This document shows, in pieces, positions 9,001-15,633 of a DNA stretch of 64,000 bases. Position numbers and translations under genes: made by a program. The stretch is taken from the NCBI RefSeq assembly GCF_002079305.1, contig NZ_CP015040.1, positions 87,484-151,483 of the forward strand, written 5' to 3'. This DNA comes from Rhodovulum sp. P5 (GTDB lineage Bacteria > Pseudomonadota > Alphaproteobacteria > Rhodobacterales > Rhodobacteraceae). Within the stretch, counting starts at the first letter, position 1, and every line of letters begins with the position of its first letter. The notes beneath the pieces were generated by a model that was not told the origin of the DNA, did not search any database, and worked only from the letters and a program-made list of their open reading frames with translations.

Positions 9001-11842
9001 GGCGATTTCGGATCAGAGCATCGGCGAAGGGTCGTATCTGAACATCAATGCCGCCCTGGCCGATCCCGACAACGACACCTATACGATCACGGTGAACTAT
9101 GGCGAAGGCGACCCCGATGTGGTCTTCAACACCGGGTCTAAAACGCCCCAGCTGTTCAATTTCTACGACAGCGAGGGCACCTATACGGTCAATCTGAGCG
9201 TTGACGACAACAATGGGTCGGTCGAGAGCACGTCGTTCGATGTGACGGTGACCAACGCGCCGCCCAACGCGGATAACGAGGCGTTTAGCACCGACGAGGA
9301 CACGGCGATCTCCGGCGTCAACGTCTTTGTCGGGGACAGCGACCCGGGCGGCGATCCGTTCACCATCACGCAGATCGACGGGACTGCCTATACGCCCGGC
9401 GACAGCTTCGTGATTGCAAGCGGCGCCACCGTGTCGATCTCGGCCACGGGCGATCTGATCTACGATCCGACCACCTCGGCGACGCTGCAGGCGCTGGCCT
9501 CCGGTCAGAACTTCACCGACAGCTTCACCTATCGGATCACCGACGATGGCGGCCTGCACGATACGGCGACCGTCACGATCTATGTCAGCGGTGCCGATGA
9601 CAACGTGGTGGCGCAGGACGACAGCTTTACGGTGGACGAGGACAGCGCCGTCAGCGGCTCGGTCTTCGGCGACAACGGCAATGGCCCCGATATCGATCCC
9701 GAGGGTGACACGCTGACCGTGGTCTCGGTCAATGGCAATGTCTCCTATGTGGGCGCACCGCTTGTGCAGTCGGGCGGCGGCGTTCTGACGGTGAATGCCG
9801 ACGGGACCATCAGCTTCGTTGCGACGGGCCAGTATGATGAACTGGCCGTCGGCGCGACCCGGGACATCACCTTTACCTATGTGGTTCAGGAAAGCGGGTC
9901 GAACCTGACCGCCAGCGCCACCGGCACGGTGACGATCACCGGCGTGAACGACGATCCGTTCGCGAACGATGACAGCGTGACAACCGATATCGACACCTCC
10001 ACGACGATCTCGGTCCTGAATGGCGATTACGATGTCGACAGCGGGGACATCCTGACCGTGACCGGTGTCGGCACGCCGGCCAATGGCACGGCCGTGGTCA
10101 ATCCCGACAATACGATCACCTATACGCCGACGCTGGGCTATACCGGGTCCGACAGTTTCACCTATGACATTTCCGATGGGAATGGCGGCACCGCGATGGC
10201 AACCGTCTATGTGACCGTTCTGGGCAATTCGGCACCGGTGGCGCTGAACGACTTTGTCTCGACGGGCGCTAGCGTCCCGCTGTCCGGCGATGTCTTCGCG
10301 AACAACGGCGGCGGGGCCGACTATGACCCGGAAAGCGATCCGTTCTCGGTGACCGAAGTCAACGGCCAGGCCGCAAGTCTCGGTACGCAAATCACGCTCC
10401 CCTCGGGCGCCTTGCTGACGCTGAACGCCAACGGCACATTCGATTACGACCCCAACGGCGCGTTTGTCGCGATCGCGCAGGGGGCGAATGGGTCCGACAG
10501 CTTCACCTACACGATCGAGGACAGCTTCGGCGGCACAGACACGGCCACGGTCTATGTGACCGTGACCGGCGAAAACGATGCGCCTGTCATGGCCAACGGC
10601 ACCGGTGCGGCGAACGAGGACGGCGCGGTGGTGAGCATTCAGCTCGCGCCGCTCGGCTCCGACCCGGACAACGACGACAATGGCAACACGCTGAGCTATG
10701 CCATCGTGGCGGCGCCGGGCGAGGGGTCGGGCAGCATCTCCGGCACGGCGCTTCTGTTCGATCCGGGCACGGACTTCCAGGATCTGGCCGTGGGCGAAAC
10801 CCGCACGGTGTCGTTCTCTGTCCAGGCGACGGACCGGCATGGCGCGGTGTCCAATGACGGCGTGATCGACGTGACGGTGACGGGTGCCAACGACGCGCCG
10901 ACACTGGGCGCCGGCACCCTTGCCGCGGTGGAGGACGGCCCGGCGGTCACGCTGGATCTGTCGGCCCTGGGCGGCGACATCGACAGCGACGATGACGGCG
11001 CCTCGCTGACCTACACCATCGTCGGCGCCCCGTCCGAGGGCAGCGCGTCGATTTCCGGCACGGACCTGGTGTTCGATCCGGGCGCGGACTTCCAGGACCT
11101 CGGAACCGGGGAAACCCGGGACGTGGTGGTTCAGGTTCAGGCAACCGACAGCCACGGCGCCCTGTCCAGCATCGAGGACGTCACGGTGACCGTGACGGGC
11201 GTGAACGATGCGCCCCAGATCGTCAGCGGCCCGTCGGTGGCGATCGACGAGAACACGACCGCTGTCACGACAGTGGTTGCCACCGATGCCGAGGGCGATC
11301 CGCTCAGCTTCGCGATTGTCGGCGGCGACGATGCGGGCCTGTTCCAGATCGATCCGACGCTTGGCACGCTGTCCTTCATCGTGGCGCCCGACTTCGAGAA
11401 CCCGGGCGACATAGACATGGACAACGTCTACCTCGTCGAGGTGAGCGTTGACGATGGCACCGACAGCACGACCCAGATGATCTCGGTCACGGTGAACGAT
11501 GTCGACGATACCGGGCCGAACGTGATCACCGGGACATCGGGTATCGACCTTCTGATCGGGACGGATGGCGAAGACCTGATCCGGTCAATGGGCGGGCCGC
11601 TCGACAACCTGCGCGGCCTAGGCGGCGCGGACGTGTTCGAGTTTACCAATCTCGCAGGGGTGCGCGACACGATGCGCGTGCTCGACTATGAAACCGGTGT
11701 CGACAGTATCGACCTTGGCGGCGAGAGCATCTTTGCCGTCCGGGAATTCGCAAGCTATGTCGCGCTGGTGCTCGACACCGCCGAGCATGACATGGTGTTC
11801 GTGTATGGTACGGGGGATGTCGATGACATTGACTTCGTTTGA
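2..11842 (+). CDS. Giant repeat surface/secreted protein, 5' end missing
   Basis: The reading frame is open from the first bases, and the residues before the first possible start (GTG at 116) match an internal module, so the true start lies upstream of the window. About 3,946 residues are visible. Two module types alternate. One is a block of seven repeats of about 56 residues, each carrying a DGGFVVTW-like strand, a GVF.Q.FDA.G strand and an EF.VNT strand. The other is a module of about 150 residues with a D(S/A)DSADF.GG motif and a DGDGG ending. From about 8650 follow PKD-like, VCBS/Big_9-like and cadherin-like domains (NDAP and DEDTA linkers). The last 100 residues carry a degenerate RTX/hemolysin-like segment (GTSGIDLLIGTDGEDLI) and an acidic, hydrophobic end, as in type I secretion substrates. 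No secretion genes are in the window. Role inferred: calcium-binding adhesin or surface-layer protein. Confidence 0.85.
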   Translation, partial: AVEALVENLTYANPSDDPVGSLKLAILLEDGDGGSADPVVVDIFVTPETDAPQPVDETDTQVNAYYTSTQDQPTVAALSDGGWIVMWRSYGQDSAANNTYGVIGQRFDSSGAPVGPEFVINTQTSGNQDTPDVAAITGGALAGGWVATWYDQANSTEGYVRAQLFDASGAKVGGEIAVPSSTYSTQYQPSVTTFADGSFAIAWSYYNNTTFSHDIYVQRFDASGAKVGAEIVANSFTASGQYAPEIVTLAGGGFAVTWESYRQGETDSYEISTRVFDAAGVPVSAEIVVNTATGGDQQDAHITALTGGGFVVTWTDEAGLDSSGNGVYAQIFAADGTAVGTQFLVNEGTYSEQNQPTITALQTGGFAIAYRSYPSDNSTYNILIQHYDAAGNRIDSEIVVNQSSAGYQYSPDIATLANGDVIVVWEDTSGNDGDGSGIFQQIVGDPANYASAVNDPKLTVALTDVTFDEADVNAAPALLMPDADVGDADSADFEGGTLSIQRIDLALDEDLFNAPDNSAQDNLGIRNQGTAAGEIGVSGSNVTFGGTVIGTIASTGADGSDLVVTLNANATPDAVEALLQNVTYANVSDDPEPVRNYRVVLTDGDGGTSQPVTINVTVTPEVDGVVANGDEQQVNSLEESTQNLPAIATLASGGYVVVWQTYDKDAGSNDYAVAAQLFDQTGTPVGDEFLVNTLTPGGQTQPAVASIATGDGGGFVVVWHDGSNNAGYVKAQVFNDDGSPRGTEFMVETEVYSTQYEPAVTQVPGGFLVTWSSYNNESYTYDIRGQRFDGNGTSVGSEFTVNTTLVSSQVASDVASDAAGNTVVVWVDQGGADGSGHGIFGQVFDAAGSAVGTEFQVNTYTESTQYEPSVAYLTDGRFVVTWTNQVAVDGSSYGVFAQIYAADGTAIGGEFLVNDLTSSTQYEPDVIGLLDGGFAIAYRSDGGQDGSGSGVFVQQFNADGSRRDGALQLNEEVSSTQEQPVITALQNGLNTGFAAAWTSYTSGTAGDGSGDGIFTRVFGPEGGMVPANASPDLDNVAQVVDFEVATIGTPALIDNSFDLTDADSADFNGGSVALRYVDWHAGASDQLSIIAGKGITVSGTDVLYDGTVIGTVDATDNGVNGADLVIALNANATAANVRYLLEQLGYASTAPVAGSDRSISIRVTDGDGGQSEGRGIRIDIETSVSLPTIDLNEVDNATYTEAQVEAGQRLDMSVDFDYTGTDGFDGGTVTLAYRYGITSSNRSGPAYEMLSVANIGTGVNQVSLSGGTVSYEGTAIGTVDATADGLQGRDLTITLNAAATEEAVDALIEAFTYTNSSQAPAALVQFRLTVIDSVGASTGNTYFDIAITPEDDGGPDALGDEEQVNAFVTGDQEYSSIAALADGGFVVTWESYNQDSTDGNDEGVYQQRYDAEGTPVGPETLVNQTTSGYEDQPAVAGLSSGGWVTVWEGTDDSGVGIFAAITDANGTVGPEFQVNFQTSSTQDAPKVAALSNGNFVVVWDSNTSGGAGDGSGEGVIGRLFDASGTPLSAGDIVLNTFTDSTQRYVDVTSHGAGGFVAVWASYLVDADSYGIAGQRFDASGNPVGSEFVVNTTTAGSQDLARVTELDDGGFVVVWLGPDNYGTGVYLQRYDVNGAAVGGEVLVNDDNGYYYTYEPDIAATPDGGWVVTWRTSSGGNDILAQRYDASGNRIDGNFVVNDVTDGSQAYSEVAVLADGRIAVTWTSNTSGAAGDGSGNGVFVRLFGDAATEAQSDDPVVSGLADVTLDEAALNAGYVQVFAPGSISVGDPDSTDFDGGRLLIHIVRDYEAAQQFRSPDNFDQDQMTFQGVGVSISGNTVSVDGVAIGTLLSDGQNGAGLEVALNGNATPERMETLLGSLQVQNLSDDPRDTRTVEVTVTDGDGGQSGHDTFVINITPEQDGVEAVGPETQVNSYTTNQQVDSAVAGLSGGGHVVVWSSYTQDNPGQSDWGVFAQLFDVDGQPVGPEFQVNTTFAGSQYTPTVTGLADGSFVVAWYGNGIGDTAGVFAQHVAADGTPVGTEFRLNDATGSTQSEPDIAASPSGGFIAVWRDSAGSDNVYARIYDATLTPIGVEFVVNTTTTGTQYEPAVAALSGGGYAVIWRDGNSGDVYQQVLDASGGLVGTETLVNTNNQTGTQYQPDIAALSNGGFVSVWRDNSGLDGSSNGVYAQTYDASGNATGDPFLVNEVVSSSQYEPVVTGLSTGGFVVAFRDDSGLDGSSSGVFAQQFDNGGNRIDGEFQVNTEYSSNQYQPAIAALQNGAFVISYTSNTSGTAGDGNSEGIFSQIFGDPADFNLEGRPVVQGVNATVQYLENTLNVGPQLLDANNAAAVSDSDSADFDGGFLRVDNVIVTRGYQDQIAPPDNYTQDNLGLRQAQGITISGGTVFVNGTAVGTITQDGVAGNPFEITLNGNADVAIVELLVENLTYRNTSDDPEPSRVVRLQVGDGDGGVSDPVLVTVNITEQIDGAAPVFGERQANTESAGNQEQSDVARLDDGGFVIVWRSYSQDVTNTWGVYGQRFDANGNAVDGEFLVNTGIAGNQYEPSVTGLDTGGWVVTWRDDSGLDGNGSGIFMQRYNADGTAAGGETQVNTYTNSTQYDPQVTVLANGDYVVTWTSYNNTLAGGSRYDIYGQVYQSDGTAIGSEFLINSEVENDQEYPAVTALENGGFAVAWTSETSGTAGDGSGRGVFYQVYGDSMASYAAIGTEVQANTYTDSTQYLPEIAGLADGGWVIVWESNAQDGSGYGIFAQQYDASGVAIGQEFRVNDQRISTQSYADVAALTNGGYVIVYADSNGTDGSGWGVYAQQYDASGNRIDGALQVNTEYSSTQYDPSVAALDDGGFVVSWTSATSGDAGDGSANGVFYQVFGNSAPVVTDVNATTPEDTALVFDAQLFADGFADAEGQLLAEIRIDVLPSIGTLEFNGSPVTPGQVVTVAQLDAGLLVYIPVADYNGTADFGWTGSDGNTFAATIAQTFIEVTPVNDPVGLAAISDQSIGEGSYLNINAALADPDNDTYTITVNYGEGDPDVVFNTGSKTPQLFNFYDSEGTYTVNLSVDDNNGSVESTSFDVTVTNAPPNADNEAFSTDEDTAISGVNVFVGDSDPGGDPFTITQIDGTAYTPGDSFVIASGATVSISATGDLIYDPTTSATLQALASGQNFTDSFTYRITDDGGLHDTATVTIYVSGADDNVVAQDDSFTVDEDSAVSGSVFGDNGNGPDIDPEGDTLTVVSVNGNVSYVGAPLVQSGGGVLTVNADGTISFVATGQYDELAVGATRDITFTYVVQESGSNLTASATGTVTITGVNDDPFANDDSVTTDIDTSTTISVLNGDYDVDSGDILTVTGVGTPANGTAVVNPDNTITYTPTLGYTGSDSFTYDISDGNGGTAMATVYVTVLGNSAPVALNDFVSTGASVPLSGDVFANNGGGADYDPESDPFSVTEVNGQAASLGTQITLPSGALLTLNANGTFDYDPNGAFVAIAQGANGSDSFTYTIEDSFGGTDTATVYVTVTGENDAPVMANGTGAANEDGAVVSIQLAPLGSDPDNDDNGNTLSYAIVAAPGEGSGSISGTALLFDPGTDFQDLAVGETRTVSFSVQATDRHGAVSNDGVIDVTVTGANDAPTLGAGTLAAVEDGPAVTLDLSALGGDIDSDDDGASLTYTIVGAPSEGSASISGTDLVFDPGADFQDLGTGETRDVVVQVQATDSHGALSSIEDVTVTVTGVNDAPQIVSGPSVAIDENTTAVTTVVATDAEGDPLSFAIVGGDDAGLFQIDPTLGTLSFIVAPDFENPGDIDMDNVYLVEVSVDDGTDSTTQMISVTVNDVDDTGPNVITGTSGIDLLIGTDGEDLIRSMGGPLDNLRGLGGADVFEFTNLAGVRDTMRVLDYETGVDSIDLGGESIFAVREFASYVALVLDTAEHDMVFVYGTGDVDDIDFV
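167..1350 (+). repeat. Seven-repeat block 1 (predicted beta-propeller)
   Basis: Seven consecutive repeats of about 56 codons. Each has the order: EF.VNT linker, STQ..P, a DGGF.V.W strand, GV..Q.FDA.G. The block starts near DTQVNAYYTSTQDQP and ends at the QQIVGDPANY segment. The seventh copy is the one with the DGDGSGIF.Q.(F)GDP ending. Seven similar four-strand-sized units suggest a seven-bladed propeller; the fold is inferred. Confidence 0.6.
1886..3070 (+). repeat. Seven-repeat block 2 (predicted beta-propeller)
   Basis: Begins with GDEQQVNSLEEST and again holds seven units. The seventh (STQEQPVITALQNG) ends with the SGTAGDGSGDGIFTRVFG signature found at the end of the other blocks. Limits are approximate to a few codons. 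Confidence 0.6.
4076..5245 (+). repeat. Seven-repeat block 3 (predicted beta-propeller)
   Basis: Begins with GDEEQVNAFVTGDQ and holds seven units. The last ends SGAAGDGSGNGVFVRLFG. Two DSADF-type modules in a row (about 3080-4060) precede it instead of one. Confidence 0.6.
5764..6924 (+). repeat. Seven-repeat block 4 (predicted beta-propeller)
   Basis: Begins with GPETQVNSYTTNQQ and holds seven units. The last ends SGTAGDGNSEGIFSQIFG. Flanked on both sides by DSADF-type modules. Confidence 0.6.
7456..8652 (+). repeat. Seven-repeat block 5 (predicted beta-propeller)
   Basis: Begins with GERQANTESAGNQ and holds seven units. The fourth already has a TSGTAGDGSGRGVFYQVYG ending, and the seventh ends SGDAGDGSANGVFYQVFG. 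The cadherin-like tail of the protein starts directly after it. Confidence 0.6.
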
Positions 11843-11904
11843 TCGGATCATCACGATCCCAGGCCATGTGAGTAATCGGTCTGCAAGTGTTTCGGGGGAC
11901 TAAA

Positions 11905-12531
11905 ATGATGCGTAAGACGGGAATTTTTCTTGCTGCGGCGGTTTCGGTGGCCTCCTTGGGCGTTGCGGCACAGGCCGCCTCGCTTGGGCTGACGGTCGAT
12001 CCGGAACCGCTGATCACCGCGACCGGGGACCTGCAAAACTTCGGGTTCGGTCTCGATTTCCAGGATCCGACCTTCAGCAGTGGCGCCGGGACCGGAACGC
12101 TGTCGGCCTATACTGGCCTGGCCGTGGCGTTGACCGCCGACCTTCAGACGGACGGGAGCATCGGGGCCTTTGGCGGCTCGTTCAATGTCGACGATCTGTC
12201 CGGGATACAGGTCGCCAATTCGAGCAGCCTGGTCGCCTTCGGGTCGGTCTATGACCCGGCCGGGGCGGACACGCTTGAATTCCAGTTCGACGGGATTGGC
12301 GGGGACGAAAGCGGGGCCTTTCCGAACGGCGTTCTGCTGACCCTGACGGGTGAGTTCGGCGCCGATCTGGCCGAGACCTTTACTCTGGCCGACATGTGGG
12401 CGGGCAACGGACTGACCGACGTGTCGCTTGTGATCGCTCCGATCTCTGCACCCGGCGTCGTGCCGCTGCCGGCGGCGGCCGTTCTTCTTCTGGCCGGGGT
12501 CGCGTCGTTTGCGTTTTACCGGCGCACCTGA
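11905..12531 (+). CDS. VPLPA-CTERM sorting domain protein
   Basis: A secreted protein of 208 residues. The start at 11905 (MMRKTGIFLAAAVSVA) is preceded by a GGGGG stretch at 11894-11898 and gives a clear signal peptide ending AQAAS. The C-terminus has the VPLPAAAVLLLAG motif, a hydrophobic helix and a basic FYRRT tail, the tripartite sorting signal known from Rhodobacteraceae (VPLPA-CTERM), presumably handled by an exosortase system not seen here. The central part (roughly residues 30-180) is rich in Gly, Asp and Thr with no recognised domain. It lies 62 bp after the giant adhesin gene in the same direction, so both may belong to a surface-display locus. Function unknown. Confidence 0.85.
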   Translation: MMRKTGIFLAAAVSVASLGVAAQAASLGLTVDPEPLITATGDLQNFGFGLDFQDPTFSSGAGTGTLSAYTGLAVALTADLQTDGSIGAFGGSFNVDDLSGIQVANSSSLVAFGSVYDPAGADTLEFQFDGIGGDESGAFPNGVLLTLTGEFGADLAETFTLADMWAGNGLTDVSLVIAPISAPGVVPLPAAAVLLLAGVASFAFYRRT

Positions 12532-12921
12532 AGCCTGAACGGCCCCGTTCGGCAACAGCCGCAAGCGGGGCCTTTGTTGCGGCCGGGGTAAAAGGGCAGG
12601 GCGGCACTGCCGCCCCGATCACGGGGGAAACGAACGGCATTTTAGCCAGTTCGATTCCGCGCTGTTTGCTTTTTTGTTGACATGGACCCGCCAACGCCCG
12701 ATGAGGCGTTGACGTTATCGCCCTGCCGCGTGAGCAGACGGGCATTTGCCCGCTTCCGGCCATGACGACCAGTTTCTCACATCACGTAAGGGGGACACCG
12801 CCTGTGGCGACTCGGGGCGCAATTCTGCGTGACGGGCGAACGCTTCGGGTCCACCCCGCCTGACCGCGTGCAAAAGGCCCGTGGCGGCAAGGCCGGACAG
12901 TTGTCCGGGCAAGGATGTTAC
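12532..12921. other. Intergenic region upstream of helicase gene
   Basis: About 390 bp with no convincing gene. It holds the terminator at 12541 and a short inverted repeat, caacgcc (12692-12698) and ggcgttg (12705-12711), downstream of a ttgaca at 12677. This may mark a promoter or a leader hairpin of the helicase gene. No -10 element is clear. Confidence 0.4.
12541..12580 (+). terminator. Rho-independent terminator
   Basis: ggccccg at 12541-12547 pairs with cggggcc at 12566-12572, followed by tttgtt. It lies 9 bp after the stop of the VPLPA-CTERM gene. Confidence 0.6.
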
Positions 12922-14130
12922 ATGACCTTCACTGATCTGGGGCTCAAGGCCCCGCTCGTCTCTCGGCTGACCGGCCTTGGGATGTCAAAGCCGACGCCGA
13001 TCCAGGCCAAGGCGATCCCCCATGCCCTGCAGGGCCGCGACGTGTTGGGTATCGCCCAGACGGGCACCGGCAAGACCGCCGCTTTCGGCCTGCCGCTGGT
13101 GATCGCGATGTCGGCCGACACGGCCCGGCCCGCGCCGCGCGGCGTGCGTGGCCTTGTTCTGGCACCCACGCGGGAACTGGCCACGCAGATCGTGGCCACC
13201 CTTCAGGCGTTGAGCGGGGATCTGCGTATCTCGCTCGTCGTCGGCGGCAAGTCGATCAACGTGCAGATCAAGCAACTTGCGCGGGGGACGGATATTCTCG
13301 TTGCCACCCCGGGCCGCCTGATCGACCTGATCGACCGTCGGGCCGTGGATCTGGGCCAGACCCGGTTTCTTGTGCTGGATGAGGCCGACCAGATGCTGGA
13401 TATCGGCTTCGTCCACGCCCTGCGCCGGATTGCGCCGCTTTTGGGCAAGCAGCGGCAGACCATGATGTTCTCGGCCACGATGCCGAAACAGATTGCGGCA
13501 CTTGCCCGCGATTACCTGTCCGACCCGGTGCGGGTCGAGGTCTCTCCCCCGGGGCGTGCGGCTGAAAAGGTGGCGCAATCGGTCCATTTCGTGGCCAAGG
13601 ACCAGAAACAGGCGCTGTTGATCGACCTGCTTGACGGGCATCGCGACGATCGTGCGCTGGTCTTTGCCCGTACCAAGCATGGCGCGGAACGGTTGATGAA
13701 ACAGCTTGAGCGCGCGGGCTTTGCCGCCGCCTCGATCCACGGCAACAAGAGCCAGGGCCAGCGCGACCGGGCGCTGGCCGCGTTTCGGGACGGAACGGTG
13801 CGGGTCCTGGTGGCCACCGATGTTGCCGCGCGCGGGATCGACATCCCCGGTGTTGGCCATGTCTACAATTTCGACCTGCCGAACGTGCCTGAAAACTACG
13901 TCCACCGGATCGGGCGCACGGCGCGGGCCGGTCGGGACGGGCGGGCCGTCGCCTTCTGCACCTCCGACGAAATGGGGGAGCTGAGGGCCATCGAGAAGGT
14001 TCTGGGCGCCCGTGTCGAGATTGCCGGAGGAACGCCCTGGACCAGTGCCCGGGAGGCCGCGAAAACCCCTGCAAAGCGGCGCCCGCGCCGACGCCCCGGC
14101 CGGCGTCCGGCCAAGAAGATGGCCGCCTGA
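12922..14130 (+). CDS. DEAD-box ATP-dependent RNA helicase (RhlE/CsdA type)
   Basis: 402 residues. The helicase motifs appear in the usual order: Q motif (GMSKPTPIQAKAIP), motif I AQTGTGKT, Ia PTRELA, Ib TPGRL, II DEAD, III SAT, V ARGIDIP, VI HRIGRTARAG. It ends in a very basic tail (KRRPRRRPGRRPAKK), typical of RhlE-like proteins that remodel RNA in ribosome assembly or RNA decay. I chose the ATG at 12922, preceded by aagga at 12911, over upstream in-frame starts because the protein then begins at the canonical MTFTDLGL. It stands alone between two terminators. The exact subfamily is not certain. Confidence 0.95.
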   Translation: MTFTDLGLKAPLVSRLTGLGMSKPTPIQAKAIPHALQGRDVLGIAQTGTGKTAAFGLPLVIAMSADTARPAPRGVRGLVLAPTRELATQIVATLQALSGDLRISLVVGGKSINVQIKQLARGTDILVATPGRLIDLIDRRAVDLGQTRFLVLDEADQMLDIGFVHALRRIAPLLGKQRQTMMFSATMPKQIAALARDYLSDPVRVEVSPPGRAAEKVAQSVHFVAKDQKQALLIDLLDGHRDDRALVFARTKHGAERLMKQLERAGFAAASIHGNKSQGQRDRALAAFRDGTVRVLVATDVAARGIDIPGVGHVYNFDLPNVPENYVHRIGRTARAGRDGRAVAFCTSDEMGELRAIEKVLGARVEIAGGTPWTSAREAAKTPAKRRPRRRPGRRPAKKMAA

Positions 14131-14194
14131 GGGCCATACATAGAACCGGTGCGAGGCGGTGCCTTGTAAGAGCGCCGGGTTCGTCAGTCTGACA

Positions 14195-14228
14195 GGCCGC
14201 CTTGCTCTCGCAGGCGGCCGCGCTTTTT
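14195..14228 (+). terminator. Rho-independent terminator, possibly bidirectional
   Basis: ggccgcc at 14195-14201 pairs with ggcggcc at 14213-14219, followed by gcgcttttt. It sits between the convergent helicase and DUF1523 genes. Confidence 0.7.
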
Positions 14229-14246
14229 CATCGATGGCAAAGGGCC

Positions 14247-14666
14247 TTACCCGGTCGTCACCGCACCCTCACCCTGATCGGACGGGGCCATCAGGCAGCG
14301 CTCGGGCGCGTCGATCGAGGTGGCGTTGGGGAACATGTCGAGGAACGGGATACGCAGCCCGTAGCCGTTCACGGTGACGGCCTGTTCGGGGCATTCGCGC
14401 GTGACCCGGTTGGCCACCGATTGCAGGTCGGCCGAGTCGAACTTGAAATAGGGCGGCGCAAAGCCCGCATCGGCGTTCTTGAAGATCAGCGTGTCCGACG
14501 TGTCGGCATAAACCGTTTCAATGCGGTACTGGACATCGCGGCCATCGCCCGTCGTGCCGGTGATCTGGACGTCCCAGGAAGACGGCCCCCAGCGGACATA
14601 GAGCCCGGCAACGAGTACAACGGCAACCGCCCCCAGCGCGATCTTGGCCTTGGTCGAGAGAGTCAT
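14247..14666 (-). CDS. DUF1523 family membrane-anchored protein
   Basis: 139 residues with one N-terminal membrane helix (about residues 7-24) and a soluble, probably periplasmic part. The block NADAGFAPPYFKFDSADLQ near residues 64-82 matches the DUF1523 signature, a family of unknown function common in Rhodobacterales. Single gene, convergent with the helicase. Confidence 0.75.
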   Translation of the reverse strand: MTLSTKAKIALGAVAVVLVAGLYVRWGPSSWDVQITGTTGDGRDVQYRIETVYADTSDTLIFKNADAGFAPPYFKFDSADLQSVANRVTRECPEQAVTVNGYGLRIPFLDMFPNATSIDAPERCLMAPSDQGEGAVTTG

Positions 14667-14793
14667 GGTCGGGTTCCTCCGAAATTGTGCAGGGCCGACA
14701 TGGAAGACGCCGTTCCCTTTCTATATCCAATCAACGCAATAACGGGGAATTGGTTCCGATTTCGGTGGTGATCGCCATTGCGAGGGGTCGGTG

Positions 14794-15411
14794 TCAGGCG
14801 AAAAGAGCGGTCGCCAAGGCCGCCCCAAGGATGAACGGAACCATGCCCACCAGCGCCAGAAGCCCGTCCCGCGTCAGCATTGCGACAGCCAGCAGAACCA
14901 CCGATGCGCCCAGCAGCGAGGACGAGAACGGCACGAGTTCCAGAAACGGCATGACGAGCCCTGCCAGCAGGCACATCAGTTGCGGCAGAAGGACCAAAGG
15001 CGGCTCGACCAGCGGGGCAAGCCGCGGACGGGCGACCCATTCAAGCCACCGGGCAGGTCTTTGCAACCCTTTCGCCGCGCGACGGGCCGTGGCGGCATCC
15101 ATCGTTCGGGCACGCAGCCAGCGCGGGGTCCACAGATGGGGGCGACGGGCGATCATCTGGGCCGAGATCACGGCAATCGCCAGCCCGCACAGGCTTGAAA
15201 ACCCGGGGATGCCGCTGAGCGGGGAGACGACGGCCAGCGCCGGCAGGAGGAGCAGGGGCGTATAGCTGGCCGCGCCGAGGGCGGAAAAAAGATCGCCGAC
15301 CGCGACCCGCACCCCCTGCGATCTGTGTGCCACCTCGTCCAGTATCGTGGTCACCGGGGCCTGCGCCATGTTGGACGCGGAGATACCTGCCGCTGCTGAC
15401 GGATGGGTCAT
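14794..15411 (-). CDS. ExoD-like membrane protein (exopolysaccharide synthesis family)
   Basis: 205 residues from the ATG at 15411 (MTHPSAAAGISA). It has the pattern of ExoD-family proteins: an N-terminal helix (VAHRSQGVRVAVGDLFSALG), then a run of small-residue-rich hydrophobic segments (YTPLLLLPALAVVSPLSGIPG and three more toward the C-terminus). In rhizobia ExoD affects exopolysaccharide production and alkaline tolerance; here the role is only inferred from family. Divergent from the phospholipase D-like gene. Confidence 0.8.
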   Translation of the reverse strand: MTHPSAAAGISASNMAQAPVTTILDEVAHRSQGVRVAVGDLFSALGAASYTPLLLLPALAVVSPLSGIPGFSSLCGLAIAVISAQMIARRPHLWTPRWLRARTMDAATARRAAKGLQRPARWLEWVARPRLAPLVEPPLVLLPQLMCLLAGLVMPFLELVPFSSSLLGASVVLLAVAMLTRDGLLALVGMVPFILGAALATALFA

Positions 15412-15633
15412 TGGGTCTGCCTGCCTTTCGTTGTCGCTCGGTGCACATGCGCTGCCTTGCACCCCTTGCCGATTCAACGCAGCCTGCGGGCATAAGGTTC
15501 ATCCCCCGCGGGCCGCGGCAGGACGGAACCGCAGGGCGTTGCCGGCGTTTCACAGTCCAGTCCGCCCGGAGGGGCAGGCAGACGTACCAGAAACCGGGGA
15601 TGCCGGGATGCCCCAAAGACACAAGACCGCCGG

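Noticed and set aside
8609..11155. An 848-residue open frame on the minus strand
   Set aside because: Also antisense to the adhesin gene, caused by biased codon use; no family features.
1..11842. CRISPR-like array because of the regular repeat spacing
   Set aside because: The repeats are coding, diverged at DNA level and in one open frame; no short identical repeats with unique spacers.
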